A stretch of 64,000 nucleotides of DNA from Clostridiales bacterium Firm_11 (GCA_001604105.1 LVAQ01000016.1:1-64000); one strand, 5' to 3'; counted from the first letter of the stretch, positions 25,998 to 35,909 are shown. Notes: generated by a model from the sequence alone, not told the origin. A program made the numbers and translations.

Positions 25998-26894
25998 ATG
26001 ATCTGCAATCTTTGCCCGCGCCACTGTAACGCGTTGCGCACGGGAAACCTTGGCGAGGGCATATGCCGCATGGGCACCCTGCCTGAGGTGGCTCGCGCGG
26101 CAAGGCATATGTGGGAAGAACCCTGCATCAGCGGCACAAAGGGAAGCGGCACAGTTTTCTTTAACGGTTGCGCCTTGGGCTGTGTGTTTTGCCAGAACGC
26201 ACCCATCAGCCATGGTTCGCTTGCAGGGCGCAGGTTTACCCCGGCCGCGCTGAGCGAGCTGTTTACACGGGTTGAGGGGCTGGGCGTGCATAACCTGAAT
26301 CTGGTGAACCCAACGCACTTTGCGCCTGCGATTCTGGAAGCGCTGCGCATTCGGAAGCCCCGTGTGCCTGTTGTGTGGAATTCCAGCGGTTATGAAACCC
26401 CGGCGATGATCCGCGCGACGGCAGGGCTGGTGGATGTGTTTCTGCCGGATCTGAAGTACGCCAAGGCAAGCACGGCGCAAGCGCTTGCCAATGCGCCGGA
26501 CTATTATCCGGTGGCACTGGAAGCCATAGCTGCCATGTGTGCGCTCACAGGGGCGCCTCACTATGATGCAGAAGGCATGCTGCTGCGCGGCACACTGGTG
26601 CGGCATCTGGTATTGCCATTGCGGGTGGATGAAAGCATCACCATTTTGCAGGCCATAGCGGAAAAGCTGCCCAAAGGAACGCCTGTGAGCCTGATGCGCC
26701 AGTACACGCCCATCATGGGCACAGGTTTACCGGGTTTAGACAGGCGACTGACCGCGCGGGAATACGCACGCGCAAAAGAAGCGATGCAGGCGCTTGCGCT
26801 GGAAGGGTATCTGCAAGCCAAAGACGCGGCCACGGCCGCTTTTACCCCGGCGTTTATGGACGCGGAGAGTGTGCGGCTGTTTGAAGGGCTGTAA
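25998..26894 (+). CDS. Radical SAM protein, PflA-like
   Basis: 298 residues. It starts ICNLCPRHC (Cys3, Cys6, Cys10) plus Cys23, an N-terminal cysteine cluster, followed by the radical SAM motif GCALGCVFCQN (Cys58, Cys62, Cys65, CX3CX2C). Proteins of this type are annotated as pyruvate-formate-lyase-activating-like; they probably make a glycyl radical or modify a substrate. No glycyl-radical enzyme gene is near, so the target is unknown. GGGAGG 8 bases upstream decides the start at 25998; ATG 25953 is weaker. Confidence 0.88.
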   Translation: MICNLCPRHCNALRTGNLGEGICRMGTLPEVARAARHMWEEPCISGTKGSGTVFFNGCALGCVFCQNAPISHGSLAGRRFTPAALSELFTRVEGLGVHNLNLVNPTHFAPAILEALRIRKPRVPVVWNSSGYETPAMIRATAGLVDVFLPDLKYAKASTAQALANAPDYYPVALEAIAAMCALTGAPHYDAEGMLLRGTLVRHLVLPLRVDESITILQAIAEKLPKGTPVSLMRQYTPIMGTGLPGLDRRLTAREYARAKEAMQALALEGYLQAKDAATAAFTPAFMDAESVRLFEGL

Positions 26895-26952
26895 GCGTAA
26901 GGAAGTGAACAGGTAGGTCGGCGGATAAGCGAACCTCTCTGTGGCGGTTATC

Positions 26953-26990
26953 AAAAGGCGTCACACCCAATGTAGGGCGAGGCGCCTTTT
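26953..26990 (+). terminator. Terminator of the radical SAM gene
   Basis: AAAAGGCG (26953-26960) pairs with CGCCTTTT (26983-26990), with a long partly paired loop (ACACCC/GGGCG) and GTTTGGTTG after. Confidence 0.5.
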
Positions 26991-27119
26991 GTTTGGTTGT
27001 TATCATGTTGAGTACTTTGCCGAGGGGCGCGACAGGCAGCGGTGGTATAAGCGCATGCTTGTATAACCGCAGCTTTGCGCGATGCGGGGGAAGAGCGAGC
27101 ACTGTGCGTTCCCAACGCT

Positions 27120-28472
27120 TTACTTTCCTACACAAAAGGAAGAAAAAATCTCGTCCAGCAGTTTGTCGTCCACGCTTTCGCCGGTGATGCGACCCAGCAG
27201 CCACAGCGCTTCCCGTATGTCTACCGCCGCCAGATCCAGCGGCAGCCCCGCTTCCAGTGCGGCCAGCGCCTGGGAGAGCTTTCCGGTGGCTTCCCTAGCC
27301 GCCTGCATATGTCGCTCGTGAATCAGCATGCCCTCCTGCGGCAGTTTCGCCTGCGCGGCAAGATAGGCGCGCACCGAATCCAAGCCTTGGCCTGTGATGG
27401 CGGAAACCGGAAGAATGGGCGTATGAGCGCAAAGTTCCGATACCATTTGCGCAGAGACGACGCTTGCCGCATCCTCTTTGCTCAACAGTACGGCGCAGGG
27501 GCAGGGCATGGGTTGTGTAAGCAAGGAGAGCGCGTCCGCATCCAGAGGATGAGAACTGTCAATGAGCAGCAAAGCGACATCCGCGGTGGATAGCGCATCC
27601 TTCGCGCGTGCCACACCGATGCGCTCGACGGCATCTTCGCTGTCCCGTAGCCCTGCCGTGTCCATCAGCATCAGGTTCAACCCATCGATGGTCATGCTGC
27701 CCTCCAGCACATCGCGCGTGGTACCCGGCGTATCCGTTACAATGGCGCGTTCTTCGCCCAGTAATGCGTTAAACAAGGTGCTTTTGCCCGCGTTGGGGCG
27801 GCCGCACAGCGCGACGCGTAGCCCTTGCCGCAGGATGCGCGCGCCGCGTTCGTCAACAGCCGCGGTGAGTTGCGCCGCAAGCGCCGCAAGCCCCTGACGC
27901 AGCGTACCGGTGGCTTCGGCTTCATCAATCTCATCCGGGTAATCGATATGCGCTTCCACACCCGCAATTAAGGTGAGCAGCGTATCTTGTGCGGTGCGGA
28001 TAAACCGGCTTGTGCCTCCCGCTAGCAATGCCTGCTCCGCCTTGAGCGAAGCTTGGGAGCGAGCGCCGATTACGCCCATGACGGCTTCCGCCTGCATCAA
28101 ATCAAGCCTTCCGTTCATGAAGGCGCGGCGCGTGAACTCGCCTGCCTCGGCGGCGCGCGCGCCCAGAGAGAGCACGCGCCGGAGCGCGGTTTCCGCAGCG
28201 GCATAACCGCCGTGGGTATGGAGCTCGCAAACATCCTCGCGGGTATAGCTATGAGGGGCGCGCATTACCACACCCATGGCTTCGTCGATGGGCATGCCGG
28301 AGGCATCCAGCACATGGCCGTACATCAGGCGGTGGCTGTCGTAAGGTGTCGATTGCCGGTGCGCCCGGAAGGTTTGCGTGAAGATGGGTATCGCGGCGTC
28401 CCCGCTGATGCGTACAATGGAAATCCCGCCTTCCCCAAGCGCGGTCGCGATGCCTGCGATGGTATCCCGCAT
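27120..28472 (-). CDS. mnmE: tRNA modification GTPase MnmE
   Basis: 450 residues, full length. With MnmG it installs the 5-carboxymethylaminomethyl (or taurine-like) group on wobble uridine of tRNAs. N-terminal formyl-THF-binding domain (DTIAGIATALGEGGI at the start), helical domain, G domain with GRPNAGKS (224-231), switch TDTPGTTRD and DTAGLRD, and the invariant C-terminal cysteine box FCVGK at the very end. GGGGAGGG precedes the ATG. It diverges from addB across 75 bases. The usual neighbours (mnmG, jag, rpmH) are not here. Confidence 0.98.
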   Translation of the reverse strand: MRDTIAGIATALGEGGISIVRISGDAAIPIFTQTFRAHRQSTPYDSHRLMYGHVLDASGMPIDEAMGVVMRAPHSYTREDVCELHTHGGYAAAETALRRVLSLGARAAEAGEFTRRAFMNGRLDLMQAEAVMGVIGARSQASLKAEQALLAGGTSRFIRTAQDTLLTLIAGVEAHIDYPDEIDEAEATGTLRQGLAALAAQLTAAVDERGARILRQGLRVALCGRPNAGKSTLFNALLGEERAIVTDTPGTTRDVLEGSMTIDGLNLMLMDTAGLRDSEDAVERIGVARAKDALSTADVALLLIDSSHPLDADALSLLTQPMPCPCAVLLSKEDAASVVSAQMVSELCAHTPILPVSAITGQGLDSVRAYLAAQAKLPQEGMLIHERHMQAAREATGKLSQALAALEAGLPLDLAAVDIREALWLLGRITGESVDDKLLDEIFSSFCVGK

Positions 28473-28505
28473 GCCGATCCCTCCCCAAAGGCTCTTTTCT
28501 GTGGT

Positions 28506-28534
28506 ATCATATCATAAAGGATCGTTTCCCGCAA
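28506..28534 (-). promoter_or_regulatory. Promoter of mnmE
   Basis: Minus strand: TTGCGG (28529-28534), 17-base spacer, TATGAT (28506-28511). The -35 box touches the ribosome site of divergent addB. Confidence 0.6.
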
Positions 28535-28547
28535 AAGGAGGTGCCGT

Positions 28548-31500
28548 ATGGCGAAAGTAAGCGTTTGGCTGGGCAGACCGCACAGGTTGCTCTCGCCTGT
28601 GATTCAGGCCATCGGCAAATTGCATGCGCAGGGCAAGCCCTGTGTTTTACTGGTACCTGAGCAATTCACCTTGCAGGCAGAGCGTGAGCTATTGTCACGC
28701 CTGAATATACCCGGGTTTTTTACCATTGATGTGCTCTCGCCCTCCCGCCTGAGCCAGCGTGTGCTGGCTGCTGTCGGCATGGATGCGCGCGCGCCGCTTT
28801 CACAGGCGGGGCGGCGTATGGCCGTGAGCCTTGCGCTGGAGAAATGCGAGAAAAAGCTTGCCTATTACCAATCCGCCGTGTACAGGCTGGGCTTTACAGA
28901 GAAACTATCCGCGCTTATCACGGATTTGAAACGCGGCGGATTAGCGCCGCAGGCACTCGCCGCGTATGCGCAAACCCTGCCGGAAGGCATGCGTCGCGTA
29001 AAGCTGGCCGACCTAGCCACCGTATACGCCGCTTATGAAGATGCGCTCGCAGGCCGTTTTGGCGACAGCGAAGATCAACTCCGTTATATTGCTGAAAGAC
29101 TGCCGGAAAGCGGTTTGATGGCAGAACAAAGCATCTTTGTGTATGGTTTTGACGCGCTGCCCGCGCAACTGATGGAGCTGCTTTGCGCTGCCGCGCCGCT
29201 TTGCGAAAGCATGACCGTGGCGCTGCTTTGCGCGCCGGAAACCGCACCGGATGCAGGGCTGTACCGCCCGGTACGGCAAAGCGTTGCGCGTTTTGGCGCG
29301 GCGCTGCGGGAGCGTGGTATAGCCCTTACGGAGGTTACCCTGCCGCCTATGCCGCTGGATGCCGCGCCTGCCATCCGCCATTTGGATGAAACGCTGTTGG
29401 GCTTTCCCGAGAGGCGCTTTGAAAGCGAACAGCAGGATGTTTTTCTCTCCCAGCACATGAGCCCCTTTGAGGAGGCAACGTATGCCGCGCGACACATCAT
29501 GCGGCTTTGCGCGCAGGGGATGGATATTGAGCGAATCACGGTGCTCTATCCCGATCAAAACGGCTATGCCTTTGCGGTGGAAGCTGCGCTGCGGGATAGC
29601 GGCCTACCCTTTTATACCGATGAAAAACTGCCCGCCGCGTCCCATGGCCTTTCTCGTTTCTTGCTGTCCGCCATTGCAGCCATGGCGGGGGAGTATCAGT
29701 CTGCGGATGTGGTGGCGGTGATGAAATCCGGCTTTGCGCCTTTAACCTTTGAAGAAGCCTGCATGCTGGAAAACTATGCGCGGGAATATGGCATCAACCG
29801 CAAGAAGTGGCTCATCCCCTTTGATAAGGGAGAAGAACAGTACGCCGCCCGTTGCGAGACGCTTCGCGCGCGGATCATCGAACCTTTGCAAAAGGCGCGC
29901 GCCGCCATTGTAGCCGCGCGGGATGCGCAGGCATCGCTTGCGGCGGTCACGACGCTACTGGCGGATGTAAACGCCTATGAAACCCTGATTCGGGAGGAAG
30001 CGGCGCTGACTGCCGAAAACATGCTGGTGCGTGCGGGGCAAAACAGCCAGATGTGGCAAACAATCCTGAATTTGCTGGAGCAGCTTTTTGCCCTTGCCGA
30101 TGGCGCACGAATCCCCTTGAACCGCTTGGGAGACAGGCTCGCCTGTGGCCTTGCGGCTGTGACGCTGGGCACGTTGCCGCCCTCCAGCCAGATGCTGCAC
30201 GTTGGTGTGCTGGGGCATTCGCTCCTGGGCGAAATGGACGTGGTTTTTCTGCTGGGGCTTAACGACGGGGTGCTCAGCCGCGCCGCTGAAAGCCTGCTGA
30301 CCGAGGATGAGCGCGCCGCTACGCAGGATGCCACCGGCGCATACCTAGGCATGACGGATGACAGCCGCACGCAGTTCGCCCTGATGGATGTAAAAACCGC
30401 GATGACGGCGCCGCAAAAAACCCTGTTCCTCAGCTATGCCAAGACGGATCCCGCAGGAAAGGCGCTGCGCCCGCTGGACTTACTTTCCGCATTGCAAGAG
30501 CGTTATTTTAACGGCTTGCCGTTATCGCCTGTGCCTGAACAGGAACTGCCGTTTTCCGCCACGCAGGCGATGCATCGCTTGAGCGAACTGTTGCGTGGCT
30601 ATGCGGATGGCGGCGAGGAGCAGTTGCCTGTATACTGGCGCGAGCGCCTTGCCTTGCTGCTCAGCAGCCCGGCTACCGCGCGGGAAACGGCCAGGCTGTT
30701 GCGAGCCGCTGATTATCGCGTGGAAAGCGTGCCCTTGACGCCTGATGCGGCCAGGAGCCTCTTCAATGACAGACTGCTTTCGGTCAGCCGTCTGGAGGAG
30801 TTTGCGGCCTGCCCGTTCAAGCATTTTGTGGGGTATGGGCTGCGCCCGACCATCGTACGGGATTGGGGCGTGGAGCCCGTGGATCTGGGGGTGTTTTTCC
30901 ATGCCAGCTTGCAGAACTTCGCAGAAAAAGCAAGCCAGATGCCCGCTTATCCGCATATCGATGCCCAGGAAGCCGATGCGCTGGCCGATGCGGCAGTGCA
31001 GCCGCTGCTGGCCAAGCTGTTGCGCGGCCCCATGGGGGATACGCAACGCAGCCTTGCGGGACTGGAGCGCGCGCGGCGCATCGTACGCCGCGCCTGCCGT
31101 GTGGTGACCCAGCATCTGGCCTCGGGTGATTTTACCCTCTATCAGGCGGAAGCCCGTTTTGGTTTCGCGGATGGGCAAAGCCTTCCGCCTGTGTTACTAA
31201 AGCTTGCTGATGGTGCGGAAGTGGCGCTGCAAGGCAAAATAGACCGCATCGACCGCTTTGACCATGGCGGAGAAACCTACCTGCGCGTGATCGATTACAA
31301 GAGCAGTCAAAACACGGTGGAAGCCGCGCAAACATGGTGGGGGCTGCAACTTCAGCTTACGGTGTATCTGGATGCGGCGGTAGGCGGCGTTGACGGCGCG
31401 CAGCCTGCGGGTGCGTTCTACTTCCATGTAAGTGACCCGCTGGCGCATATCGATACAGACGAACCGGCGCTTGCGGAAGGCGAGATTCTCAAGCAGCTGC

Positions 31501-32006
31501 AAATGAAAGGCGTTGCCCTGGCAGAAGAACAGGTGCTATCCGCTATGGACAGGGGAGATACCCCCAGCGCAATCGGCACGGTGATGACCAAGGGCGGCGG
31601 CCTGCGCAAGGATGCGCGGGTGCTGGACAGGCAGCAGATGCGTGCGCTGCTTGACCATGCGCGCGAGCAGGCCACTGCGCTTGCCGAGCGCCTCTATGGC
31701 GGCGAAACGGCCATTACGCCTGTCAAAAGCGGCGAGACGATCAGCTGTCAGCGGTGCGATTATGGGGGCATTTGTGGATTCTTCAGCGATGCGCGCGGGG
31801 CAGAGCCGCGTGAACTGCCCGAAATGAGCATGGATGAGCTGCGTGAGCGATTGCGGGGCACGTGGGCGGAGGGTACGCTGCACGAAGCTGCTCATGCGGT
31901 AATGGCGGGGCAGGATACCCAGGCTGCATCCATGGCGGGTGAGCAAGGCTGGGACATGGGCAGTTTTGACGAATCCAGCGATGGATGGACGCACGGTGAT
32001 GTATGA
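28548..32006 (+). CDS. addB: ATP-dependent nuclease subunit B (AddB)
   Basis: 1152 residues, normal length for AddB, which with AddA processes double-strand breaks to start recombination. The C-terminal nuclease/iron-sulfur staple is intact: Cys755 in FAACPFKHF and Cys1067, Cys1070 and Cys1076 in CQRCDYGGIC, with the nuclease segment RVIDYKSS. The N-terminus, however, reads VSVWLGRPHRLLSPVIQAI where AddB normally has a GxxGxGKT P-loop, so ATP binding by this subunit is probably lost. addA does not follow; it must be elsewhere. AAAAGGAGG precedes the ATG. Confidence 0.93.
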   Translation: MAKVSVWLGRPHRLLSPVIQAIGKLHAQGKPCVLLVPEQFTLQAERELLSRLNIPGFFTIDVLSPSRLSQRVLAAVGMDARAPLSQAGRRMAVSLALEKCEKKLAYYQSAVYRLGFTEKLSALITDLKRGGLAPQALAAYAQTLPEGMRRVKLADLATVYAAYEDALAGRFGDSEDQLRYIAERLPESGLMAEQSIFVYGFDALPAQLMELLCAAAPLCESMTVALLCAPETAPDAGLYRPVRQSVARFGAALRERGIALTEVTLPPMPLDAAPAIRHLDETLLGFPERRFESEQQDVFLSQHMSPFEEATYAARHIMRLCAQGMDIERITVLYPDQNGYAFAVEAALRDSGLPFYTDEKLPAASHGLSRFLLSAIAAMAGEYQSADVVAVMKSGFAPLTFEEACMLENYAREYGINRKKWLIPFDKGEEQYAARCETLRARIIEPLQKARAAIVAARDAQASLAAVTTLLADVNAYETLIREEAALTAENMLVRAGQNSQMWQTILNLLEQLFALADGARIPLNRLGDRLACGLAAVTLGTLPPSSQMLHVGVLGHSLLGEMDVVFLLGLNDGVLSRAAESLLTEDERAATQDATGAYLGMTDDSRTQFALMDVKTAMTAPQKTLFLSYAKTDPAGKALRPLDLLSALQERYFNGLPLSPVPEQELPFSATQAMHRLSELLRGYADGGEEQLPVYWRERLALLLSSPATARETARLLRAADYRVESVPLTPDAARSLFNDRLLSVSRLEEFAACPFKHFVGYGLRPTIVRDWGVEPVDLGVFFHASLQNFAEKASQMPAYPHIDAQEADALADAAVQPLLAKLLRGPMGDTQRSLAGLERARRIVRRACRVVTQHLASGDFTLYQAEARFGFADGQSLPPVLLKLADGAEVALQGKIDRIDRFDHGGETYLRVIDYKSSQNTVEAAQTWWGLQLQLTVYLDAAVGGVDGAQPAGAFYFHVSDPLAHIDTDEPALAEGEILKQLQMKGVALAEEQVLSAMDRGDTPSAIGTVMTKGGGLRKDARVLDRQQMRALLDHAREQATALAERLYGGETAITPVKSGETISCQRCDYGGICGFFSDARGAEPRELPEMSMDELRERLRGTWAEGTLHEAAHAVMAGQDTQAASMAGEQGWDMGSFDESSDGWTHGDV

Positions 32007-32495
32007 CCTTGTGACCTCTGCCGCGCCTGATCGTTTTCTGAAGCCTACTGGTGACATGGTTGTTTGGGCGAAGGTGGAATGTCGTAACCGTGGGCGCCTT
32101 GGATGGGATTGCAGGCAAGCGAACCGGTCTTGTCTGATAAGCATAGTGATCCAATTGAAAGCATAATGCTGGGGGCGATATGAAGCCATCAGCGCGTAAC
32201 GGGCAAGGGTGTTTGCATGCAAATCGCACCCCGCCTTTTGTTTACGATGTGGTTACACTGGCTAACCTATTTGTGAATAAGCTGTAAAAAGATGGGCTTT
32301 TCAATGTTTTTTCTGATACCCCAATTAACCTGACTTTAACAAAACAAGGCCGCAGAGGGGTTTCCCGTCAAAAGCGAATGGCGGGGGAAGCCTTGCGCGA
32401 GCATACAGGTTCATGTATAATGGAGGTGGAAAACGGCTCGACCCGTTAGGGAATGCCGCGCGAGAGAAATTACATAAAGCAAGGGGGCGTTACCT
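32007..32495. other. Intergenic region before the small P-loop gene
   Basis: 489 bases, AT-rich in the middle (32220-32345), without a convincing gene. It contains an imperfect hairpin GGTTTCCCGTC/GGCGGGGGAAGCC (about 32359-32392), and the promoter at 32393-32421. Confidence 0.5.
32393..32421 (+). promoter_or_regulatory. Promoter of the small P-loop gene
   Basis: TTGCGC (32393-32398), 17-base spacer, TATAAT (32416-32421). The predicted leader is about 68 bases. Confidence 0.65.
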
Positions 32496-32906
32496 TTGAT
32501 TCAGGTGATTGCCGGCAATAAGGGATCAGGGAAAACCAAACGCATCATCGATATGGCCAACAAGGCAAGCCAGGAGAGCAAGCACGACATCGTTTTTATC
32601 GACGATGATAACCGCTACATGTTTGACCTGCGCCATCAGGTGCGGTTCATCAACGCAGGCGAGTACAACCTGACCAGCGATCAGATGTTCATGGGATTTC
32701 TGGCGGGCGCGGTTGCCCAGAACTTTGATGTGGGGCTCATCCTCATTGATGCGTTCAAAAAGCTCATCAAGTGTGAGCTTGACACCACGGAGGGGCTGTT
32801 TGCAAGGCTGGAAGCGCTCAGCGAAAAGCATAGCGTAGATTTTGTGATTTCCATCAGCGAGGATCCCGAACAACTGCCGGCGTTCATTAAGAAGTACGTG
32901 ATTTAA
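32496..32906 (+). CDS. Small P-loop ATPase-like protein
   Basis: 136 residues. Walker A GNKGSGKT is at residues 7-14, and a hydrophobic strand ending in Asp (VGLILIDAF) may act as Walker B. Start codon is TTG, preceded by AGGGGG at about 8 bases. The protein is a single small domain without partner domains; similar short P-loop proteins occur in Clostridia, where their role is not known to me. It has its own promoter and a terminator-like hairpin after it. Confidence 0.8.
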   Translation: MIQVIAGNKGSGKTKRIIDMANKASQESKHDIVFIDDDNRYMFDLRHQVRFINAGEYNLTSDQMFMGFLAGAVAQNFDVGLILIDAFKKLIKCELDTTEGLFARLEALSEKHSVDFVISISEDPEQLPAFIKKYVI

Positions 32907-32919
32907 CACGTTGCGCATA

Positions 32920-32951
32920 AACAAGCGGGAGCTTTCGGGCTTCCGCTTGTT
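32920..32951 (+). terminator. Hairpin after the small P-loop gene
   Basis: AACAAGCGG (32920-32928, with the first A at 32919/20) pairs with CCGCTTGTT (32943-32951), with inner AGC/GCT. There is no T-run, so termination would be weak. Confidence 0.45.
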
Positions 32952-33067
32952 GGCAGACAAATGGGTTGCCTGGCGCCCTGTGCCATACGGAACAGGGCGC
33001 GGTGCTTGTCTGGCAGCCAGCGCGATGCGGATTGGATCAGGAAAACAAAACCGGGGGAGTGAGCCAG

Positions 33068-34573
33068 ATGTCCTTTTATTCAACGCGCGGCGGCGCGTGT
33101 GTGACGGCTTCGCAGGCTGTGCTGTGGGGGCTTGCCAAGGATGGTGGGCTATATGTTCCCAGCATGTATCCACAGTTTACACAGGAGAAAATCGCAAGCT
33201 TCTGCCAAATGAGCTATCAGCAGGTGGCGGAGCGCGTGTTGCGCGCGTTTTTGGAGGATTATACCATCCCGGAGATCGAAGTTGCCGTTAACGCCGCGTA
33301 TAGCGTACCTGCATTTGATGATGCGGCCATTGCGCCGGTAAAGCGTCTGGATGGTAATATTCATGTGCTGGAGCTGTTTCACGGCCCAACCCTGGCTTTT
33401 AAGGATATCGCGCTGAAACTGCTTCCTTATTTGGTACGCCTGGCAGCCGCCAAGAATGATGAACGCCGTGAGGTGAGCATTCTGGTGGCAACCAGCGGCG
33501 ATACGGGCAAAGCTGCGCTGGAAGGGTTCCGCGATGTGCCGGGCACCAGCTGCACGGTGTTCTACCCCGAAAACGGCGTAAGCGATATGCAAAGGCTGCA
33601 AATGGTTACCACGGAAGGAAGCAACACCCGCGTGATCGGCGTGCGGGGAAACTTTGACGATGCGCAGACGGGCGTAAAAAAACTGTTTTCCGACCCTGCT
33701 TTCCATCAAAAAATGGACTCGGCCGACAAATTGCCTTCCTCTGCCAACTCCATCAACTTCGGGCGTTTGGTGCCGCAGGTGGTGTACTACTTTACCAGCT
33801 ATGCGGCGCTGGTTAACAGCGGCGCGGTGCGCATGGGGCAGCCGCTGAACTACGTGGTGCCCACGGGCAACTTTGGGGATATTCTGGCGGGGTACTACGC
33901 CAAGCGTATGGGGCTGCCTGTGGGACGGCTCATTTGCGCCAGCAACCGCAACAATGTGCTCAGTGATTTTTTCACCGATGGCGTTTACTATACGCACCGT
34001 TCGTTCTTCCGAACGATGTCCCCCAGCATGGATATCCTGATTTCTTCCAATCTGGAACGATTGTTGTATGAAAGCGCCGGCCGGGATGGCAGGCTGGTCA
34101 AATCGTGGATGGATCTGCTGGCGGATTGCGGAAGCTTCTCCATCGGCGCGCAAAGGCTGGATGCGCTTCAAAAAACATTCTCGGCAGGTTTTGCGGATGA
34201 CCATATGACCGCCGAGGAGATCAGCCGCGTATTTGAGCATACGGGCTACCTGATGGATCCGCATACGGCGGTGGCCAGTCATGTGCTGGGTGCGTATCGA
34301 TCGGCGACAGGCGACCATACGCCAGCGGTGATCATCGCTACGGCAAGCCCCTACAAATTTGCGCAGGATGTGCTTGCCGCAGTGCTGGGCGAGGCCGCCA
34401 CCGAGGGGCTTACCGCCTTTGACTGTGCGGACAGGCTCAGCGCGCACACCGGCGTGCCCATCCCACGGCAAATCAAGGAACTCAAAAGCATGCCCATCCG
34501 CCACCGTCAAATTTGTGAGAAGGATGGCATGGAAGCCGCCGTATTTGCTGCGCCGCAACAGGAAAATATATAA
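33068..34573 (+). CDS. thrC: Threonine synthase
   Basis: 501-residue PLP enzyme converting O-phosphohomoserine to threonine. It begins FYSTRGG and carries the PLP lysine in HGPTLAFKDIALKLL (Lys112), the phosphate-binding ATSGDTGKAALEGF and NSINFGRLVPQVVYYF, as in the long bacterial form. GGGGGAG lies 8 bases before the ATG; the frame is open 100 bases further up without similarity. thrA/thrB are not in the window, and the gene appears to be transcribed alone. Confidence 0.96.
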   Translation: MSFYSTRGGACVTASQAVLWGLAKDGGLYVPSMYPQFTQEKIASFCQMSYQQVAERVLRAFLEDYTIPEIEVAVNAAYSVPAFDDAAIAPVKRLDGNIHVLELFHGPTLAFKDIALKLLPYLVRLAAAKNDERREVSILVATSGDTGKAALEGFRDVPGTSCTVFYPENGVSDMQRLQMVTTEGSNTRVIGVRGNFDDAQTGVKKLFSDPAFHQKMDSADKLPSSANSINFGRLVPQVVYYFTSYAALVNSGAVRMGQPLNYVVPTGNFGDILAGYYAKRMGLPVGRLICASNRNNVLSDFFTDGVYYTHRSFFRTMSPSMDILISSNLERLLYESAGRDGRLVKSWMDLLADCGSFSIGAQRLDALQKTFSAGFADDHMTAEEISRVFEHTGYLMDPHTAVASHVLGAYRSATGDHTPAVIIATASPYKFAQDVLAAVLGEAATEGLTAFDCADRLSAHTGVPIPRQIKELKSMPIRHRQICEKDGMEAAVFAAPQQENI

Positions 34574-34598
34574 ATAAGCTGCATAGAATACCAGCAGG

Positions 34599-34648
34599 AA
34601 ACGAAGCTGCATCCGCCGAATAAAAACGGCAAGGAATCGGCTTCGTTT
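34599..34648 (+). terminator. Terminator of thrC
   Basis: AAACGAAGC (34599-34607) pairs with GCTTCGTTT (34640-34648), followed by GCTTTG. The loop contains a second small hairpin (CCG/CGG). Confidence 0.55.
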
Positions 34649-34693
34649 GCTTTGTGCGTTCGTGTCTTGATAATTGGATAGGGAGTGAAAAGT

Positions 34694-35137
34694 ATGAAAA
34701 CTTACAGTGCCAACCAACATGTACCCATGAAGTTTCATAACCTGTATGTATATCTGCTTAACCCGCTGGGCATCCTGATTCGTGCCGCATTGGCGACGCT
34801 GGTGCTGCTTACGCTGCTGAATGTGGCGGTGGTTCCCGCGGCGTTACACCCCTATGATGATATCCTTGCGCAGTATGGTACAGACGCGATGTGGGTCATC
34901 TTCGGGTTTCTGGTGGTAGCGTTCCTGTTTGCCCTGCTTGCGGAGGTTTTGCTGGCAAAACGGCGCCCGCTGGGCGTGCTGATTCTCCTGTTTGATTATT
35001 TGGTGACCACGGTTTCCGCCGTGATGACCGCATGGCATCTGCGCAGTACGGAGAACCTTGTTACAGCGGGAATCACATTGTTGCTGTGTATTCTTGTTTA
35101 TGTTTATTATTGGAAGCGACGCAAGCTGTTCCGGTGA
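34694..35137 (+). CDS. Uncharacterised four-helix membrane protein
   Basis: 147 residues with four hydrophobic segments (about 25-48, 60-85, 93-110 and 118-137) and a basic C-terminus KRRKLFR, predicted inside the cell. I do not recognise the family. GGGAG 9 bases upstream points to ATG 34694 (GTG 34685 is also in frame). It lies between thrC and the rubrerythrin gene but has no evident functional link with either. Confidence 0.65.
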   Translation: MKTYSANQHVPMKFHNLYVYLLNPLGILIRAALATLVLLTLLNVAVVPAALHPYDDILAQYGTDAMWVIFGFLVVAFLFALLAEVLLAKRRPLGVLILLFDYLVTTVSAVMTAWHLRSTENLVTAGITLLLCILVYVYYWKRRKLFR

Positions 35138-35346
35138 AATGCACGGGCTTGCCTTGCCCCGTCCGGCTCCCAATACCGTCCTTTTGATAACAGTGATTAA
35201 TCGTAGAAACAGCATGTCACGACGCAAGAGAATCATCTTGCGATGGCCTGATGAGAGAACCCCCGCAATTTAGCTGTTTCAGTGATTCCGTATTTGGGGT
35301 AAGCTTAGGAAGGCATGAAGGAAAAGCATGAAGGAGGATAACCAAA

Positions 35347-35889
35347 ATGAAATGGGTATGTTCAGTGTGCGGTTATGTATACGAAGGCGCGGAGGCACCC
35401 GAAAAGTGCCCTGTTTGCGCGGCGCCCAAAGAGAAGTTTGTCAAAATGACGGAAGAGCGTGTATTTGCGGATGAACACCGCATCGGGGTTGCCAAAGGCC
35501 TTGATGAGCGCGTGGTAGAAGGTCTGCGTATGAATTTTGCGGGCGAGTGCAGCGAGGTGGGCATGTACCTTGCGATGAGCCGCCAGGCGGATCGGGAAGG
35601 CTATCCAGAAGTGGCCGAAGCCTTTAAGCGGTATGCTTTGGAAGAGGCAGATCATGCGTCCCGCTTTGCGGAACTCCTTGGCGAAGTGCTAACCGACAGC
35701 ACGCAAAAGAACCTTGAAATGCGCGCCGAAGCCGAGTGGGGCGCAACCGCGGGCAAGAAGGAACTGGCTACGCTGGCCAAAGAGCTTGGGTATGACGCGG
35801 TTCATGATACCGTGCACGAGATGTGCAAGGACGAAGCACGGCACGGCAAGGGCTTTGCGGGGCTGCTCAAGCGGCACTTTGGCAAGTGA
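35347..35889 (+). CDS. Rubrerythrin (reverse domain order)
   Basis: 180 residues. An N-terminal rubredoxin-like domain (Cys5, Cys8, Cys21, Cys24 in [12 protein letters not shown]) precedes a four-helix diiron domain with glutamates and histidine in [20 protein letters not shown], ..MRAEAEWGA and [10 protein letters not shown]. This order, rubredoxin first, marks reverse rubrerythrin, an NADH-linked peroxide and oxygen scavenger in Clostridia. AAGGAGG precedes the start. It supports an anaerobic host. Monocistronic, closed by a strong terminator. Confidence 0.93.
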   Translation: MKWVCSVCGYVYEGAEAPEKCPVCAAPKEKFVKMTEERVFADEHRIGVAKGLDERVVEGLRMNFAGECSEVGMYLAMSRQADREGYPEVAEAFKRYALEEADHASRFAELLGEVLTDSTQKNLEMRAEAEWGATAGKKELATLAKELGYDAVHDTVHEMCKDEARHGKGFAGLLKRHFGK

Positions 35890-35909
35890 ACGAGCGATCG
35901 ATGAATAAA

